From: Macrococcoides canis
GTDB taxonomy: Bacteria; Bacillota; Bacilli; Staphylococcales; Staphylococcaceae
Assembly (NCBI RefSeq): GCF_002119805.1
Contig: NZ_CP021059.1
Location: 1,674,001-1,738,000, forward strand
Direction of reading: 5' to 3'
Length of the DNA: 64,000 nucleotides
The notes beneath the pieces were generated by a model that was not told the origin of the DNA, made no database searches, and was given only the letters and a program-made list of their open reading frames with translations. Of the stretch, positions 9,788-19,906 are shown piece after piece (position 1 is the first letter of the stretch; the number at the start of each line of letters is the position of its first letter). The translations under genes were made by a program, and so were the position numbers.

Positions 9788-9838
9788 CTTATTCCCTCCT
9801 AAAAAAAGAATGTACATAATGTACATTCCCTTAATGGT

Positions 9839-10369
9839 TTACTTTAAACCTGCATTGATTTTGTCCTGATCTAAATGATCACCTTTAGTATGTGTCTCAT
9901 TGAAATTGTTTTGTGGTGTACGGTAAATATCATCATTGAAATTTACAGTATCACGACGTTGCTTTCTCATTTGCCATTTATCAGCAACTTCCATTGCAAC
10001 GTTTGACCATTGAACAACTTGAGAAATCTTGTCTTCGTTCTGTGAGATGTTATGTGTAATTGATGATGTAACATTATTAACTGAACTGTTTAAGTTCTGT
10101 ACTGAATCACCAATACCTTTAACTGCATCTACTACTGAATTTAAACGTTGAGATTTGTCCTGAACATCTTCTGCTAAACGGTTCGTTTTGTGAAGTAAAT
10201 CTGTTGATTCACGAGTGATCCCTTGAATTTGTCCTTCAACACCATCTAAAGTTTTAGCAACATGGTCTAAATTCTTCTTCACTGACATTAAAGTGATGCC
10301 GATGAATACACATAGAATTAAAAATGCAATCGCAGCGATTAAACCTGCAATCGGTAAAATCCATTCCAT
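9839..10369 (-). CDS. DUF948 membrane-anchored protein (YtxG-like)
   Basis: 176 aa. One N-terminal transmembrane helix (about residues 3-27) is followed by amphipathic heptad-rich segments rich in Asn/Ser/Val (residues 32-120), as in DUF948 proteins. The cytoplasmic remainder is polar. The ATG follows AGGAGG. It pairs with the downstream ytxH-type gene, as in Bacillus where both are stress-induced. Function is unknown; a role at the envelope is only suggested by the membrane anchor and the neighbouring murC. Confidence 0.82.
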   Translation of the reverse strand: MEWILPIAGLIAAIAFLILCVFIGITLMSVKKNLDHVAKTLDGVEGQIQGITRESTDLLHKTNRLAEDVQDKSQRLNSVVDAVKGIGDSVQNLNSSVNNVTSSITHNISQNEDKISQVVQWSNVAMEVADKWQMRKQRRDTVNFNDDIYRTPQNNFNETHTKGDHLDQDKINAGLK

Positions 10370-10446
10370 AAAAACGCCTCCTAAAATTATTAACTTGTTA
10401 TACTCTAAGTTACCCTTATACCTTATTAATAAACATCATATCATAC

Positions 10447-11742
10447 TTATTTTAATTTTTCATATGCTGCCTGAATTTTTTGTATGTCACCCGCACCCAT
10501 AAAGATAATCACTGCATCTTCATACTGTTTCAGCAAATTGACGTTTGATTCGTTGATCAGTTCAGCACCTGGAATCAATATTTGCAAGTCACCGATTGTC
10601 AGCTCCCCACTATCTTCACGGGCAGAACCAAAGATATCACAAAGATACACTTTATCTGCAAGCTTTAAACTATTTGCGAAATCATCGAGAAATGCACTCG
10701 TACGTGAAAACGTATGCGGCTGGAATACTGCGATAACCTTACGTTCAGGATATTTCAGATGTGCAGACTGTAGCGTCGCTTTAATCTCAGTTGGATGATG
10801 TGCATAATCATCGATAAGAATCTGTTCGTCCTGTACCTTTTCGCTGAAACGACGTTTAACGCCGCCAAATGTACTTAAAGCATGTTTTACAGCTGCGTTA
10901 TCCAGTCCTTCTAAGTGACAGATTGTTATAACAGCAAGTGCATTCAGTACTTGGTGATCACCATACATTGGAGTAACAAACGTATCAAGCAGTTCATCAT
11001 CGATATACACTTCAAACTGCGTTCCTTGAGGCGTCGTCTTCATATTCTTTGCTTCGACTTTATTATCTTCTTTAAAGCCATAATAATAGATCGGGATATC
11101 TGCTTCGATATCTCTTAAATTCTCATCGTCTCCACAAGCAACAATTGCTTTCTTAACTTTCTTCGTCATCTCCTGGAATGCATTGAACACATCGCTCATC
11201 GATGCAAAGTAGTCGGGATGATCAAAGTCGATATTGGTAATGATCGCGTAATCCGGTGAGTAGCTTAAGAAATGTCTGCGATATTCACAAGCTTCAAATG
11301 CGAAATATTCACTACCAGGCATTCCCATCCCTGTACCATCACCAATCAAGTATGAAGTCTTCTTGTCACCGTTCATCACATGCGATAACAGTCCAGTTGT
11401 CGATGTCTTACCGTGAGAACCTGTAACTGCTACAGATGTATACTGCTCCATGAAGTTCCCTAGAAAATCATGATAACGCGTCACAGGAAGCTCAAGTTCA
11501 TGTGCACGTACAATTTCTTCATGATCATCATTAAAAGCATTACCGGCAATAATCGTCATACCTTCTTTAATGTTCTCTTGATTAAAAGGCAGTATCGTTA
11601 TTCCTTTGTCTCTTAACGCTTTTTCCGTGAAAAATTCTTTCTCGATATCCGATCCTTGTACAGTTTCACCCATATCAAATAATATTTGAGCTAATGCACT
11701 CATGCCTGATCCTTTAATACCAACAAAATGATATAAAGTCAT
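10447..11742 (-). CDS. murC: UDP-N-acetylmuramate-L-alanine ligase
   Basis: Adds the first L-Ala to UDP-MurNAc in cytoplasmic peptidoglycan synthesis. The protein is full length (431 aa): a Rossmann start ([14 protein letters not shown]), the Mur-ligase ATP loop [10 protein letters not shown] at about 108-117, and the C-terminal ligase domain with [14 protein letters not shown]. The start ATG follows AGGAG and lies 11 nt after the stop of the upstream translocase gene, so the two are probably co-transcribed. Placement next to the FtsK-family gene is conserved in Bacilli. Confidence 0.97.
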   Translation of the reverse strand: MTLYHFVGIKGSGMSALAQILFDMGETVQGSDIEKEFFTEKALRDKGITILPFNQENIKEGMTIIAGNAFNDDHEEIVRAHELELPVTRYHDFLGNFMEQYTSVAVTGSHGKTSTTGLLSHVMNGDKKTSYLIGDGTGMGMPGSEYFAFEACEYRRHFLSYSPDYAIITNIDFDHPDYFASMSDVFNAFQEMTKKVKKAIVACGDDENLRDIEADIPIYYYGFKEDNKVEAKNMKTTPQGTQFEVYIDDELLDTFVTPMYGDHQVLNALAVITICHLEGLDNAAVKHALSTFGGVKRRFSEKVQDEQILIDDYAHHPTEIKATLQSAHLKYPERKVIAVFQPHTFSRTSAFLDDFANSLKLADKVYLCDIFGSAREDSGELTIGDLQILIPGAELINESNVNLLKQYEDAVIIFMGAGDIQKIQAAYEKLK

Positions 11743-11753
11743 AAATTCATCTC

Positions 11754-14492
11754 CTAATATTCTTCTTGTTTTTCTGTTATCAGCACATCTCTAGGTTTAG
11801 AGCCATTCTGACCACTGACATAACCCATCTCTTCCAGCTGATCGATAATTCGTGCTGCTCTATTATACCCTATTTGAAAGCGTCTTTGTATTTGAGAGGT
11901 TGAAATATGCCCTTCTTCTACCATAAAGTTACAAATTTCATTAAACAGTTCATCTTTCGGCTGCTCTGATAATTTCTTCAGCAATGTCTTCTCATGGAAG
12001 AGATAGTTCGGCTTTCCTTGAGATTTAATATAGCCTACAACTTCATCAATCTCACGATCAGAAATATAGCTTCCCTGTATACGAATCGGCTTGTTCATTC
12101 CGTTGCCGAGATACAGCATATCGCCATTTCCTAACAATTTTTCAGCGCCACCAGAATCGAGTATCGTTCTTGAATCTACAGATGAAGATACCATAAATGC
12201 GATACGCGTCGGCACATTCGCTTTGATTAATCCTGTGATTACGTTGACTGAAGGTCGTTGTGTAGCAAGAATCAGATGAATTCCTGCTGCACGTGCTTTT
12301 TGCGCGATACGTGCAATGGAATGCTCCACATCTTGTGGTGCCATCATCATCAAGTCTGCTAATTCATCGATTACGACAACAATCTTCGGAATTCTATCCT
12401 GATAGCTTACTTTCTGATTATAGGCAGTAATATTACGTACATGGACATCTGCAAATATTTGATATCTGCGTTCCATTTCACCGACAACCCATTTTAAGCT
12501 CTCTGTAGCTGCTTTAACATCGGTGATAACAGGTGCAATTAAGTGTGGTAAATCATTGTACGGTGCAAGTTCCACCATTTTCGGATCAATCAATAACAAT
12601 TTCAATTCGTTAGGATTGTTACGATATAGTAGTGAAATGAGAATCGAGTTGATACATACAGATTTACCAGACCCTGTAGCACCGGCAATTAAGCCATGCG
12701 GCATCTTCGCAAGATCCATGATCATCGGTTCATTGTTAATTCTGGCGCCTAGTGCGACTGATAGATTGCTATCAGAGAATTTCATCTTCTTGCTGAAGAC
12801 AATTTCACTTAAGTTCACGTTGCGCGTTTCAACATTCGGCACTTCTACACCGACAAGTGAAGTACCAGGAATTGGTGCCTCTATTCGGACATCTTTAGCC
12901 GCGAGTGCCATTTTGATGTCATCCTGCAAGTTCGTAATGCGAGATACCTTCACACCTTTTTCGACCGAAAGTTCAAAGCGTGTTACTGAAGGACCGACGA
13001 CAACATTCTCTACTTTTGCTGGCACATTAAAATGATAGAATGCATCATCAAGCTGTGCTTTATGTTCTTCAACCCACGATTCATCTCGTTCCATATTATC
13101 TGCAGGTGTCAGTAAGCTTACCGGTGGAAGGAGATACTTCGGTCCTTTGCGCTTGAACTGTATGAGCTTTGCTTCATCCTCAGTATCCTTAGGCTCACTC
13201 AATCCATCAGGTTGCTGTTCCTGTACGTCTTCGACAGGTTCATTGCTTACTTGCTGAACTTCTGTTGTCTCGGATTTTGACGCCGCTCGTTGCTGCATTA
13301 AGCGCTTCTTATCACTCGGGGTCATAACGACATTAAATGGTGTAACCTTCTCTTTCTTTGTATCAGGTGCAAGTACAGGTTCTAAAGACACTGGAGGCTC
13401 ATCATTTGATACCATTTCAGTCTCATCTTCCGTGTCGAAAGAAACATCGTCAAATGTATCTTCATCCAGCTGGACATCTTCATTATCTTCATCAATATCT
13501 GTATCTATAATGTCATCTTGAGTCTTACTTTCAGCTGCTTCTGTATCCGTACTTTCAAAGGTAATATTTTCTTCCATGAAAGTCTCATCTTCACGTGAAC
13601 TGAAAGTATATGATTCACCTGAGTTCAGTTCAACTTCTGTGCCTTCATCGCTGATATTCACTTTAATCGGCGTTTCATCAATTGTATCAATCTCAATATC
13701 AGTGACTACCGCTTCATCTGATAATGTTATTACATCATCTGATAATTGCACAACATCATCAGCTGCAACCTCTAATACAACTTCTTCCTCAACTTCTTGT
13801 TCCACCGGCTCATGATTCATCATAGATTTGATGGCTTCCTGCTGTTCAGCAAGTTTTCTGCGCTCTTCCTGGAAAGCTTTCTGACGCTGAATTTTCTTGT
13901 CACGTTCTTTTCTGATTTCAGCCACAATTTGAGAGGCATATACATTCTCGATATTCACCGCGTTATCTTCTTTTCGATGTGTCGGCGTTGCAGGACGTGA
14001 TGCGGTAACCTTCTTAGGCATAATAGGGGGACGCCCCTTTAACAACGAAGGATCTTTACGACTTTTCGTTCCATATATTGCTGAAGGTACTTCTGAAGCT
14101 TTAAACTTAGGCTGATGCACACGATATGCTTTTTCTATATGAGCTTCATCGCTTTGTTTCCTACCTAAAGGAGAAGTTTCAACCTTATAGCCTACATGCT
14201 GGTCACGCGCAGCTCTTCTTTGTCGTCTCGGAACGTATGTTTCATCAAATGATGCACTTTGACGGTTACGTTTCTTTTGTACAGGTTTATAGGATACCTC
14301 ACTATTTTCAACCGGTTTCTCATGCGTCGTGGGATGACTCTCTCTCGTCTTTACAGTGTCCACATCAACCGGAAAACGAAACTTTCCCCTAGGACGTCTG
14401 TATACGTCATTTTCTGAGGTGTCCAGTCTTTCTGTTCTGATGTCTTCAGTATTCTCTTTTGATTCTCCGAATAATTTATCAAACCAGCTCAT
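11754..14492 (-). CDS. sftA: DNA translocase, FtsK/SpoIIIE family (SftA type)
   Basis: 912 aa. The N-terminal half (to about residue 450) is charged and low in complexity with acidic stretches and no membrane helices, which fits soluble SftA rather than membrane-bound SpoIIIE. The motor follows: Walker A GATGSGKS near residue 605 and Walker [13 protein letters not shown] near 705. A C-terminal winged-helix gamma domain (about 845-905, [20 protein letters not shown]) reads KOPS-type sequences in the family. It pumps DNA near the septum to clear chromosomes and resolve dimers. Upstream ytpR and downstream murC match the Bacillus ytpT locus. Confidence 0.93.
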   Translation of the reverse strand: MSWFDKLFGESKENTEDIRTERLDTSENDVYRRPRGKFRFPVDVDTVKTRESHPTTHEKPVENSEVSYKPVQKKRNRQSASFDETYVPRRQRRAARDQHVGYKVETSPLGRKQSDEAHIEKAYRVHQPKFKASEVPSAIYGTKSRKDPSLLKGRPPIMPKKVTASRPATPTHRKEDNAVNIENVYASQIVAEIRKERDKKIQRQKAFQEERRKLAEQQEAIKSMMNHEPVEQEVEEEVVLEVAADDVVQLSDDVITLSDEAVVTDIEIDTIDETPIKVNISDEGTEVELNSGESYTFSSREDETFMEENITFESTDTEAAESKTQDDIIDTDIDEDNEDVQLDEDTFDDVSFDTEDETEMVSNDEPPVSLEPVLAPDTKKEKVTPFNVVMTPSDKKRLMQQRAASKSETTEVQQVSNEPVEDVQEQQPDGLSEPKDTEDEAKLIQFKRKGPKYLLPPVSLLTPADNMERDESWVEEHKAQLDDAFYHFNVPAKVENVVVGPSVTRFELSVEKGVKVSRITNLQDDIKMALAAKDVRIEAPIPGTSLVGVEVPNVETRNVNLSEIVFSKKMKFSDSNLSVALGARINNEPMIMDLAKMPHGLIAGATGSGKSVCINSILISLLYRNNPNELKLLLIDPKMVELAPYNDLPHLIAPVITDVKAATESLKWVVGEMERRYQIFADVHVRNITAYNQKVSYQDRIPKIVVVIDELADLMMMAPQDVEHSIARIAQKARAAGIHLILATQRPSVNVITGLIKANVPTRIAFMVSSSVDSRTILDSGGAEKLLGNGDMLYLGNGMNKPIRIQGSYISDREIDEVVGYIKSQGKPNYLFHEKTLLKKLSEQPKDELFNEICNFMVEEGHISTSQIQRRFQIGYNRAARIIDQLEEMGYVSGQNGSKPRDVLITEKQEEY

Positions 14493-14501
14493 CGTATCAC
14501 C

Positions 14502-15098
14502 TTACTTCTCTTTGAAGAAATCTTCGCCGATTGTATAGTGATCCTCTAGCACTAGAATACCTTTTTTCTCTTCAGAATCAGTCAGACCAAGTTCGCGCTC
14601 AGAACAGATCATACCTTTAGAAGGCACACCACGCAATTCTGCATCTTTTATCATCATTCCGCTCGGCATCACTGCCCCAACTTTTGCAACGACAACTTTT
14701 TGACCTTGTGCAATATTTTTGGCACCACAGACAATCTGTAGTTTTTCTGTTCCAACATCCACTTTAGTAATATTCAATTTATCTGCATCCGGATGTTTCT
14801 CACATGATTCTACATAGCCAACAACGAATTTCGGTGATAGGTCAACTTCGAGCGGTGTATCCAGCCCTTTTTCTTTAAGCAGTGCATTGAGCTCATCTAC
14901 AAGACTTTCTGTTAATTTAACCTCCCCTTTAGCATCAAGGTTTAATGATTGCACACCTTTAACGTTATAGCCTACGACACGCCCATCTTTCTTAATCGAG
15001 ATAATATCCCCATTCGTTTCATACGTAAATGGACCGTCTACAGGTTCCAATGTGATAAATAAATAATCTCCTACAATTTCGTTATAAAATAGATTCAT
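14502..15098 (-). CDS. ytpR: YtpR family tRNA-binding domain protein
   Basis: 198 aa starting MNLFYNE at 15098, where AAGGAG precedes the ATG; a 29-residue in-frame upstream extension overlaps ytpQ and has no ribosome site. The C-terminal half (about 90-195) is an EMAP/PheT-N OB fold (VVGYVESCEKHPDADKL) as found in the phenylalanyl-tRNA synthetase beta chain. The N-terminal half is the DUF4479 segment. RNA binding is expected; the physiological role is not established. It starts 4 bp after ytpQ and is followed 9 bp later by the translocase gene, so the block looks like an operon. Confidence 0.88.
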   Translation of the reverse strand: MNLFYNEIVGDYLFITLEPVDGPFTYETNGDIISIKKDGRVVGYNVKGVQSLNLDAKGEVKLTESLVDELNALLKEKGLDTPLEVDLSPKFVVGYVESCEKHPDADKLNITKVDVGTEKLQIVCGAKNIAQGQKVVVAKVGAVMPSGMMIKDAELRGVPSKGMICSERELGLTDSEEKKGILVLEDHYTIGEDFFKEK

Positions 15099-15102
15099 AT
15101 GA

Positions 15103-15963
15103 TTACTCCTTATTATTTTTTTCTTGTTCAAATTTCTTACGGTTTGCTTCAATACGCTGAATTGCTTCCTGATTACGCTTTGCATTATTCTTACCTAGAA
15201 TAAATACTGGCGTTAAATTATCTTCTTCATACTGGAATGATAATGAAGTTATCGGCACAAGACCACTTGCGAAAAATTGCATCGTCAGCTGCGCAAGCAC
15301 ATCATACCCTGTCTCGTTCTGAATATCCGCAATGATCAATACATCCCCATGCGGTACTGCAACAAGCATCTCACCGGTAATTTTCTCTCGAAACGATTTC
15401 AACAGCTGTTTATTCAACAGTCGACTTGCATCATATCCGTCATTTGAGTTAAAGAAATAATATGTATTGCCGCTCACTGTATCTGTTTTATAAGGATTAT
15501 TCAGACCATTTAAATTAAATAAAGCCTGCTCCTTAATATGCGCTTCAGACAAATTCAACGCTTCTTGCACTTCACTATCAATCAATCGATAGGTGTTACC
15601 AAGATCCACCGCGTAATAAATATTCGTCTCAGCAGTATGTTCAGTAATTAAGAAAGGCACTCCATTTTGTTCTTTCTGAAAACTCGTTGCACGAACAACA
15701 GGCATAATAATCGGCTGACCGTCAAAAGGATTTGCATCCCCAAATGCCTGAATCGTCTCCTTAATATAATACAGTACTTCGTTAAGGATCTTTTCTTTCT
15801 TTTCTTTATATTTTGCTGCAACAGGTGCAAGCTTTATCGTTAACCCTTTATGATTATCATTTCGCTCAATTCTTAAAGTTTCTTCCTTACGATCGAAATG
15901 AAAGGTTACTGCTTCGTCTTTCAATGCATCTTTTAAATAATCTCTTATTTCAAAAACATTCAC
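15103..15963 (-). CDS. ytpQ: DUF1444 family protein (YtpQ)
   Basis: 286 aa of unknown function, conserved in Bacilli beside ytpR. The start is most likely the GTG at 15963 (protein MNVFEIRDYL...), 8 nt after AGGAG; an in-frame GTG at 15972 overlaps that site. The sequence is soluble and mixed alpha/beta, with a conserved aromatic/acidic C-terminal half. The tail is Lys/Asn/Glu-rich. No catalytic motif is evident. Confidence 0.82.
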   Translation of the reverse strand: MNVFEIRDYLKDALKDEAVTFHFDRKEETLRIERNDNHKGLTIKLAPVAAKYKEKKEKILNEVLYYIKETIQAFGDANPFDGQPIIMPVVRATSFQKEQNGVPFLITEHTAETNIYYAVDLGNTYRLIDSEVQEALNLSEAHIKEQALFNLNGLNNPYKTDTVSGNTYYFFNSNDGYDASRLLNKQLLKSFREKITGEMLVAVPHGDVLIIADIQNETGYDVLAQLTMQFFASGLVPITSLSFQYEEDNLTPVFILGKNNAKRNQEAIQRIEANRKKFEQEKNNKE

Positions 15964-16000
15964 TTGTAACACTCCTCACATAACTTTCATTGTACAATAA

Positions 16001-16026
16001 AACCACTGCATATAAAAGCAGTGGTT
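16001..16026 (-). terminator. Terminator downstream of the thioredoxin-like gene
   Basis: A 9-bp stem AACCACTGC/GCAGTGGTT with an 8-nt loop is followed on the minus strand by TTTTATTG. It lies between repeat element A and ytpQ. Confidence 0.75.
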
Positions 16027-16034
16027 ACAAAGGT

Positions 16035-16140
16035 TATCTTAAAAGCGCTTAGTCTCGAGCAAAATGAGAACCATGCTAAGAAAACGCTCTTTGTTTTCTG
16101 CATGGTTTGAATTTTTGCCGAAGAGACTGCTTTTAAGATA
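16035..16140. repeat. Long hairpin repeat, copy A (106 nt)
   Basis: Outer arms TATCTTAAAAGC / GCTTTTAAGATA are followed inward by AGTCTC/GAGACT, GCAAAA/TTTTTGC, AACCATGC/GCATGGTT and AGAAAAC/GTTTTCT. The element therefore folds almost end to end. It is flanked by AAGGTT on the left and CCGTCTATCA on the right, as in copy B at 29888-29994. It lies between two minus-strand genes and has no T-tract of its own. Confidence 0.85.
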
Positions 16141-16159
16141 CCGTCTATCATATATCAAA

Positions 16160-16468
16160 TTATAATCCTTTTATAAACGCATTCACTTCATCTTTTGTCT
16201 TTCTGTCTTTAGATACGAACCTTCCAATTTCAGCACCTTTGTCAAATGCGATAAAGCTTGGTATTCCCATCACATCATATTCTACAGCAAGGTCGATAAA
16301 TTCATCTCTGTCGATAGAGATAAACTGATATGCTTCGTTTTCGCTTTCTATTTCTGGCAATAGTGGTGCGATAAAGTGACAGTCTGGGCACCAGCCTGCT
16401 GTAAACATCGCTATCGTCGGCTGCTCGATACTTTCTCTAAACATTTCTACTGTTGTGATCTCCTTCAT
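16160..16468 (-). CDS. Thioredoxin-like protein (YtpP-type)
   Basis: 102 aa with the thioredoxin fold and a redox pair C27-P-D-C30 in AGWCPDC; a conserved cis-Pro region follows (MGIPSFI). The CPDC centre differs from the classic CGPC, so its redox potential and partners probably differ from TrxA. Its start overlaps the end of the upstream EIIC gene by 4 bases, giving translational coupling. The position near ytpQR matches Bacillus ytpP. It is cytoplasmic, with no signal peptide. Confidence 0.9.
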   Translation of the reverse strand: MKEITTVEMFRESIEQPTIAMFTAGWCPDCHFIAPLLPEIESENEAYQFISIDRDEFIDLAVEYDVMGIPSFIAFDKGAEIGRFVSKDRKTKDEVNAFIKGL

Positions 16469-17469
16469 CGTTCTCCTCCTGTCGAGATCAACTGATCTCC
16501 TGGTTTAATAATATTCGCTCGTAACAACATCACATATATAATATAACTGATAACACCAGGTAATATAAAATGAAACACTCCAATCTGCAACCATGTTTCA
16601 AGCGAAGAACCCATCGTCTTAATCGTCATGATCTGTCCGACAAAGCCACTCGTCCCCATACCTGCACCTGCTGCTACATTTTGCATGGGCCATAGTGTCG
16701 TCATTATCGGTGCGGTAATGATACTCGCAATCACAGGCGGAATTAAGATCATCGGTCTTAGCATATAGTTCTGAATCTGTATTTTACTTGTTCCGATACC
16801 ATGGGCTACGAGACTTTGAATCCCATTATCACGGTATGCAGTGACAGCAAATCCAATCATATGGCAGCAGCATCCAATCGTTGCAGCTGCAGCGGCTGTT
16901 CCATTGATATTCAGCATTAGAGCGAGTGCAGCACTAGAAACCGGACTGGATAGTGTCAGACCGAACACGAGTGACACGAGAATGCCCATCAATAATGGCT
17001 GCTGTTCTGTTGCAAATGAAATAAATTCTCCGAGTGACAGCATCAGCTGCTGTATAAATGGTCCTATAAGCTTTGCGATAATACCACCGATAAGTAGTGT
17101 TAATAGTGGTGTCAGTATAATATCAATCTTCGTCTTCCCGCTATAGAAACGTCCTGCTTCACTTGTCACAAGACTGACAATGTACGTTCCTGCAGCGCCA
17201 CCGAGTTCATAACCATACATCCCTGTTACAGCACTCGCGAAGATGACCATCGGCTTAGCGCCAAGTCCGTACGCTACTGCAACACCGACAGCAGCACCTG
17301 TATAGCTCTTCGCAAGTTTCCCGATTTCAATAAGCATCGATGTATCGAAAAATGGCTTCAGCTCTGTACCTAGTGTTTCTAATATTAATCCGATGATCAG
17401 TGAACAGAATAGTCCGAGTGCCATAAAACTCATACCATCTACGAACCATCTTTTAAGTAGATTCTTCAA
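16465..17469 (-). CDS. Stand-alone PTS EIIC-like membrane transporter
   Basis: 334 aa with about 8-10 hydrophobic segments and Gly/Ala-rich loops, matching the PTS_EIIC_2 family of EIIC-like proteins that occur without EIIA or EIIB partners. No PTS phosphorylation domains lie nearby, so substrate and energy source are unknown. The start is a TTG at 17469, about 8 nt after AAGGAG; no in-frame ATG is near that site. The stop overlaps the start of the thioredoxin-like gene. Confidence 0.8.
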   Translation of the reverse strand: MKNLLKRWFVDGMSFMALGLFCSLIIGLILETLGTELKPFFDTSMLIEIGKLAKSYTGAAVGVAVAYGLGAKPMVIFASAVTGMYGYELGGAAGTYIVSLVTSEAGRFYSGKTKIDIILTPLLTLLIGGIIAKLIGPFIQQLMLSLGEFISFATEQQPLLMGILVSLVFGLTLSSPVSSAALALMLNINGTAAAAATIGCCCHMIGFAVTAYRDNGIQSLVAHGIGTSKIQIQNYMLRPMILIPPVIASIITAPIMTTLWPMQNVAAGAGMGTSGFVGQIMTIKTMGSSLETWLQIGVFHFILPGVISYIIYVMLLRANIIKPGDQLISTGGER

Positions 17470-17560
17470 TATTTTATCTCCTTATCTTCTCGTTATTATC
17501 TCACATATTACAATTATAATAGCATATTGCCTAATACATGGATGTATTTTTACATAAAAA

Positions 17561-17589
17561 AATTCCGGATAACTGAATTATCCGGAATT
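17561..17589 (-). terminator. Terminator of the amino-acid ABC operon
   Basis: A 12-bp stem AATTCCGGATAA/TTATCCGGAATT with a 5-nt loop is followed on the minus strand by a run of T. Confidence 0.9.
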
Positions 17590-17616
17590 TATGAAGATAT
17601 AAATATCAACTGGCGT

Positions 17617-18345
17617 CTATTCAGATATCACATTTAAGAAGCGTCTTAAATGTTCTGACTGAGGTGCATTGAACAGCTGTTCTGGCGCTCCGATTTCTTC
17701 GATACGTCCATCATGAACAAAGGCCACCTTGTCTGCAACATGGCGTGCAAAGTTCATCTCATGTGTCACGATGACCATCGTCATCCCTTCGTCACGCAGA
17801 TCTTTAATCACACGCAGCACATCCTGTACGAGTTCCGGGTCCAGTGCTGATGTCGGTTCATCGAAGAGCATCACTTTCGGATTCATTGCAAGCGCACGTG
17901 CAATACCGACGCGCTGCTGCTGTCCTCCACTTAATGATATCGGATACTGATCCTTGACGTGCGTTAAATCCACTTTTTCAAGCAGGTTCAATGCGATTGC
18001 TCGTGCTTCTGTCTGTTTCATCTTCTTGACTTGCACAAGACCTTCCATCACATTTTCTAGCGCTGTCATATGCGGAAACAATTGAAAGTTCTGGAACACC
18101 ATACCTGACTTTTTACGGACTTCAATCTGTGATTTGCGGTTGTTATTATCATATGTTAAGCCATCTACTGTTACTGTCCCTGATGTCGGCAGTTCCAGTG
18201 CATTCATCATGCGTAAAAGGGTCGTCTTACCAGAACCGCTACGCCCGATCAGAACAACAACCTCACCATCCTGTACTTCTAGATCTACATCTTTTAATAC
18301 CGTCTTATCTCCAAACTTCTTTACGACATTCTTCACTGAGATCAT
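17617..18345 (-). CDS. Polar amino-acid ABC transporter, ATP-binding protein
   Basis: 242 aa, the typical GlnQ/TcyC-size ATPase: Walker A GRSGSGKTT (about 33-41), Q-loop VFQNFQLFPHMT, signature LSGGQQQR, Walker B VMLFDEPTSALD and the H-loop VTHEM. It energises uptake with the permease and lipoprotein encoded just upstream. Its start overlaps the permease stop by 4 bases. It is the last gene of the three-gene operon and ends at a strong terminator. Substrate specificity cannot be read from the ATPase. Confidence 0.93.
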   Translation of the reverse strand: MISVKNVVKKFGDKTVLKDVDLEVQDGEVVVLIGRSGSGKTTLLRMMNALELPTSGTVTVDGLTYDNNNRKSQIEVRKKSGMVFQNFQLFPHMTALENVMEGLVQVKKMKQTEARAIALNLLEKVDLTHVKDQYPISLSGGQQQRVGIARALAMNPKVMLFDEPTSALDPELVQDVLRVIKDLRDEGMTMVIVTHEMNFARHVADKVAFVHDGRIEEIGAPEQLFNAPQSEHLRRFLNVISE

Positions 18346-19061
18346 CGCTGATACTTCCTTTCTATACGAGACTCATATTGTCCTTGTACAATAGAGATGA
18401 TGAAACATACCACCCAGTACATTAAGCCGACAAGTACATAGATTGAAAGAAACTCATACGTTGTTGCGGCTACTTCCTGAGCTTTACGAAACATCTCTGC
18501 AACGAGGATAAAGCCTAGCAGCGATGTATCTTTAATCAAGCTTAGAAATGTATTACCAAGTGCAGGAATAGAGACACGCATCGCCTGAGGTAGGACAATA
18601 CGTTTCATCGTCATCCATTCGCTCATACCAATCGAATAGGCTGCTTCTTTCTGTCCATTAGGTATCGATAGAATACCACCTCGAATAATTTCAGAAGCAT
18701 ACGCTCCGACATTTAAACTCAGGCCAATAATCGCTGCGACCACCGGTGCTATATTCAGCTTAATATCAGGATTTCCTGTAATAAGGCGTCCAACTTCCGG
18801 AATACCGTAGAAGATGATGAATAACTGTACAAGCATCGGAGTTCCGCGAATGATTGAAACATAGATTCTGGCAATACTTCGCGCGAACTTGTTACGTGAC
18901 ACACGCATCAATGCTGTGATAATCGCTATAATCAAACCGATGATAAATGTCGCAATAGTAATAGGGATTGAATATTTAATCAATCCCCATAACATCGGTT
19001 CAAAAGCTTGTTTCGCTGCATCTAATGCATGGAGCTGTTCTTCATTAAGCTTTAGAAACAT
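18342..19061 (-). CDS. Polar amino-acid ABC transporter, permease
   Basis: A HisM/GlnP-family permease (about 239 aa) with five or so membrane helices and the EAA loop that contacts the ATPase (YSIGMSEWMTMKRIVLPQAMRVSIP). TTG (19070), GTG (19067) and ATG (19061) are all in frame. The ATG is chosen, but the ribosome site is weak and overlaps the end of the binding-protein gene, so translation is probably coupled. The permease start overlaps the upstream stop (19045) by about 17 bp. Confidence 0.88.
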   Translation of the reverse strand: MFLKLNEEQLHALDAAKQAFEPMLWGLIKYSIPITIATFIIGLIIAIITALMRVSRNKFARSIARIYVSIIRGTPMLVQLFIIFYGIPEVGRLITGNPDIKLNIAPVVAAIIGLSLNVGAYASEIIRGGILSIPNGQKEAAYSIGMSEWMTMKRIVLPQAMRVSIPALGNTFLSLIKDTSLLGFILVAEMFRKAQEVAATTYEFLSIYVLVGLMYWVVCFIISIVQGQYESRIERKYQR

Positions 19062-19812
19062 CTTCACCAAACCATTTCTTACTTATTTTTGTTAAAGTAC
19101 CGTCTTTATGCAATTCGTCTAATGCTTTATTAATATCTTCGATCACTTTCTTATCTGTCTTCTTAGTGAATACAAATCCTGACTGACTCTTCTCTGCATC
19201 GCCTGTAACTAACTTAATATCAGCTGCTTTCTTTTGTTTCTGATAGTCAAGTACTGATAATTTATCATTGAAAGTACCTTCTACACGATTCGATAACACC
19301 ATTTCCATCGCCTGGTTAAATCCTTCTACTGAAGTAATTTCAGCACCTTTATCTTTCGCCAGCTTACCGTAGTTTGAAGTTAAAGTCTGAGCGAGCTTCT
19401 TCCCTTTAACATCATCAAACGACTTGATTGAATCGTTATTCTTACGAACGACAAGTACCCCTTCTGAATACGTATACGGTTTAGAGAAGTTATATTTCTC
19501 TTTACGTTCTGCGTTAATTCCGACTTGGTTCGCTACCGTATCGAAACGCCCTGCATTTAATCCAGAGAACATTGAATCCCACTGTGTTTCAACGAATTTC
19601 ACTTTATAACCTGCCTTTTTTGCTACTGCTTCAGTGACTTCTACATCGTAACCTGTTAACTTTCCGTCTTTATCATGGAACGTAAATGGTGCATATGTTC
19701 CTTCTGTACCTACTGTAAGTGTCTTACTATCATTCTTTGTAGGCTCTTCACTGTTACCACATGCTGCAAGCACAAATAATAACGCCGTTAATACCGCAAA
19801 TAATCTTTTCAT
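19045..19812 (-). CDS. Amino-acid ABC transporter substrate-binding lipoprotein
   Basis: 255 aa from the ATG at 19812 (7 nt after AGGAG; two earlier ATGs overlap that site). A lipoprotein signal ends LLFVLAAC, so the mature protein is lipid-anchored outside the membrane. The SBP_bac_3 fold is clear (LTVGTEGTYAPFTFHDKDGKLTG at the start of the domain). The family binds polar amino acids or cystine; the specific ligand is not determinable here. It is the first gene of the operon. Confidence 0.92.
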   Translation of the reverse strand: MKRLFAVLTALLFVLAACGNSEEPTKNDSKTLTVGTEGTYAPFTFHDKDGKLTGYDVEVTEAVAKKAGYKVKFVETQWDSMFSGLNAGRFDTVANQVGINAERKEKYNFSKPYTYSEGVLVVRKNNDSIKSFDDVKGKKLAQTLTSNYGKLAKDKGAEITSVEGFNQAMEMVLSNRVEGTFNDKLSVLDYQKQKKAADIKLVTGDAEKSQSGFVFTKKTDKKVIEDINKALDELHKDGTLTKISKKWFGEDVSKA

Positions 19813-19906
19813 TTTCATTCTCCTATTCATATCAATTTACTCGGAATAGATTTTATTGTATACCATTTAGGATTTAAGTCAATAAAAAGATACTGAATGA
19901 CTCGGA

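Noticed and set aside
16035-16140. Ordinary rho-independent terminator
   Set aside because: The element is far longer than needed, has no T-tract at its base, and recurs with covarying arms; a separate terminator serves the neighbouring gene.
17617-19830. Assigning the ABC importer to cystine or glutamine
   Set aside because: The family is clear but no cysteine- or ligand-specific residues or regulatory site could be read to choose the substrate.
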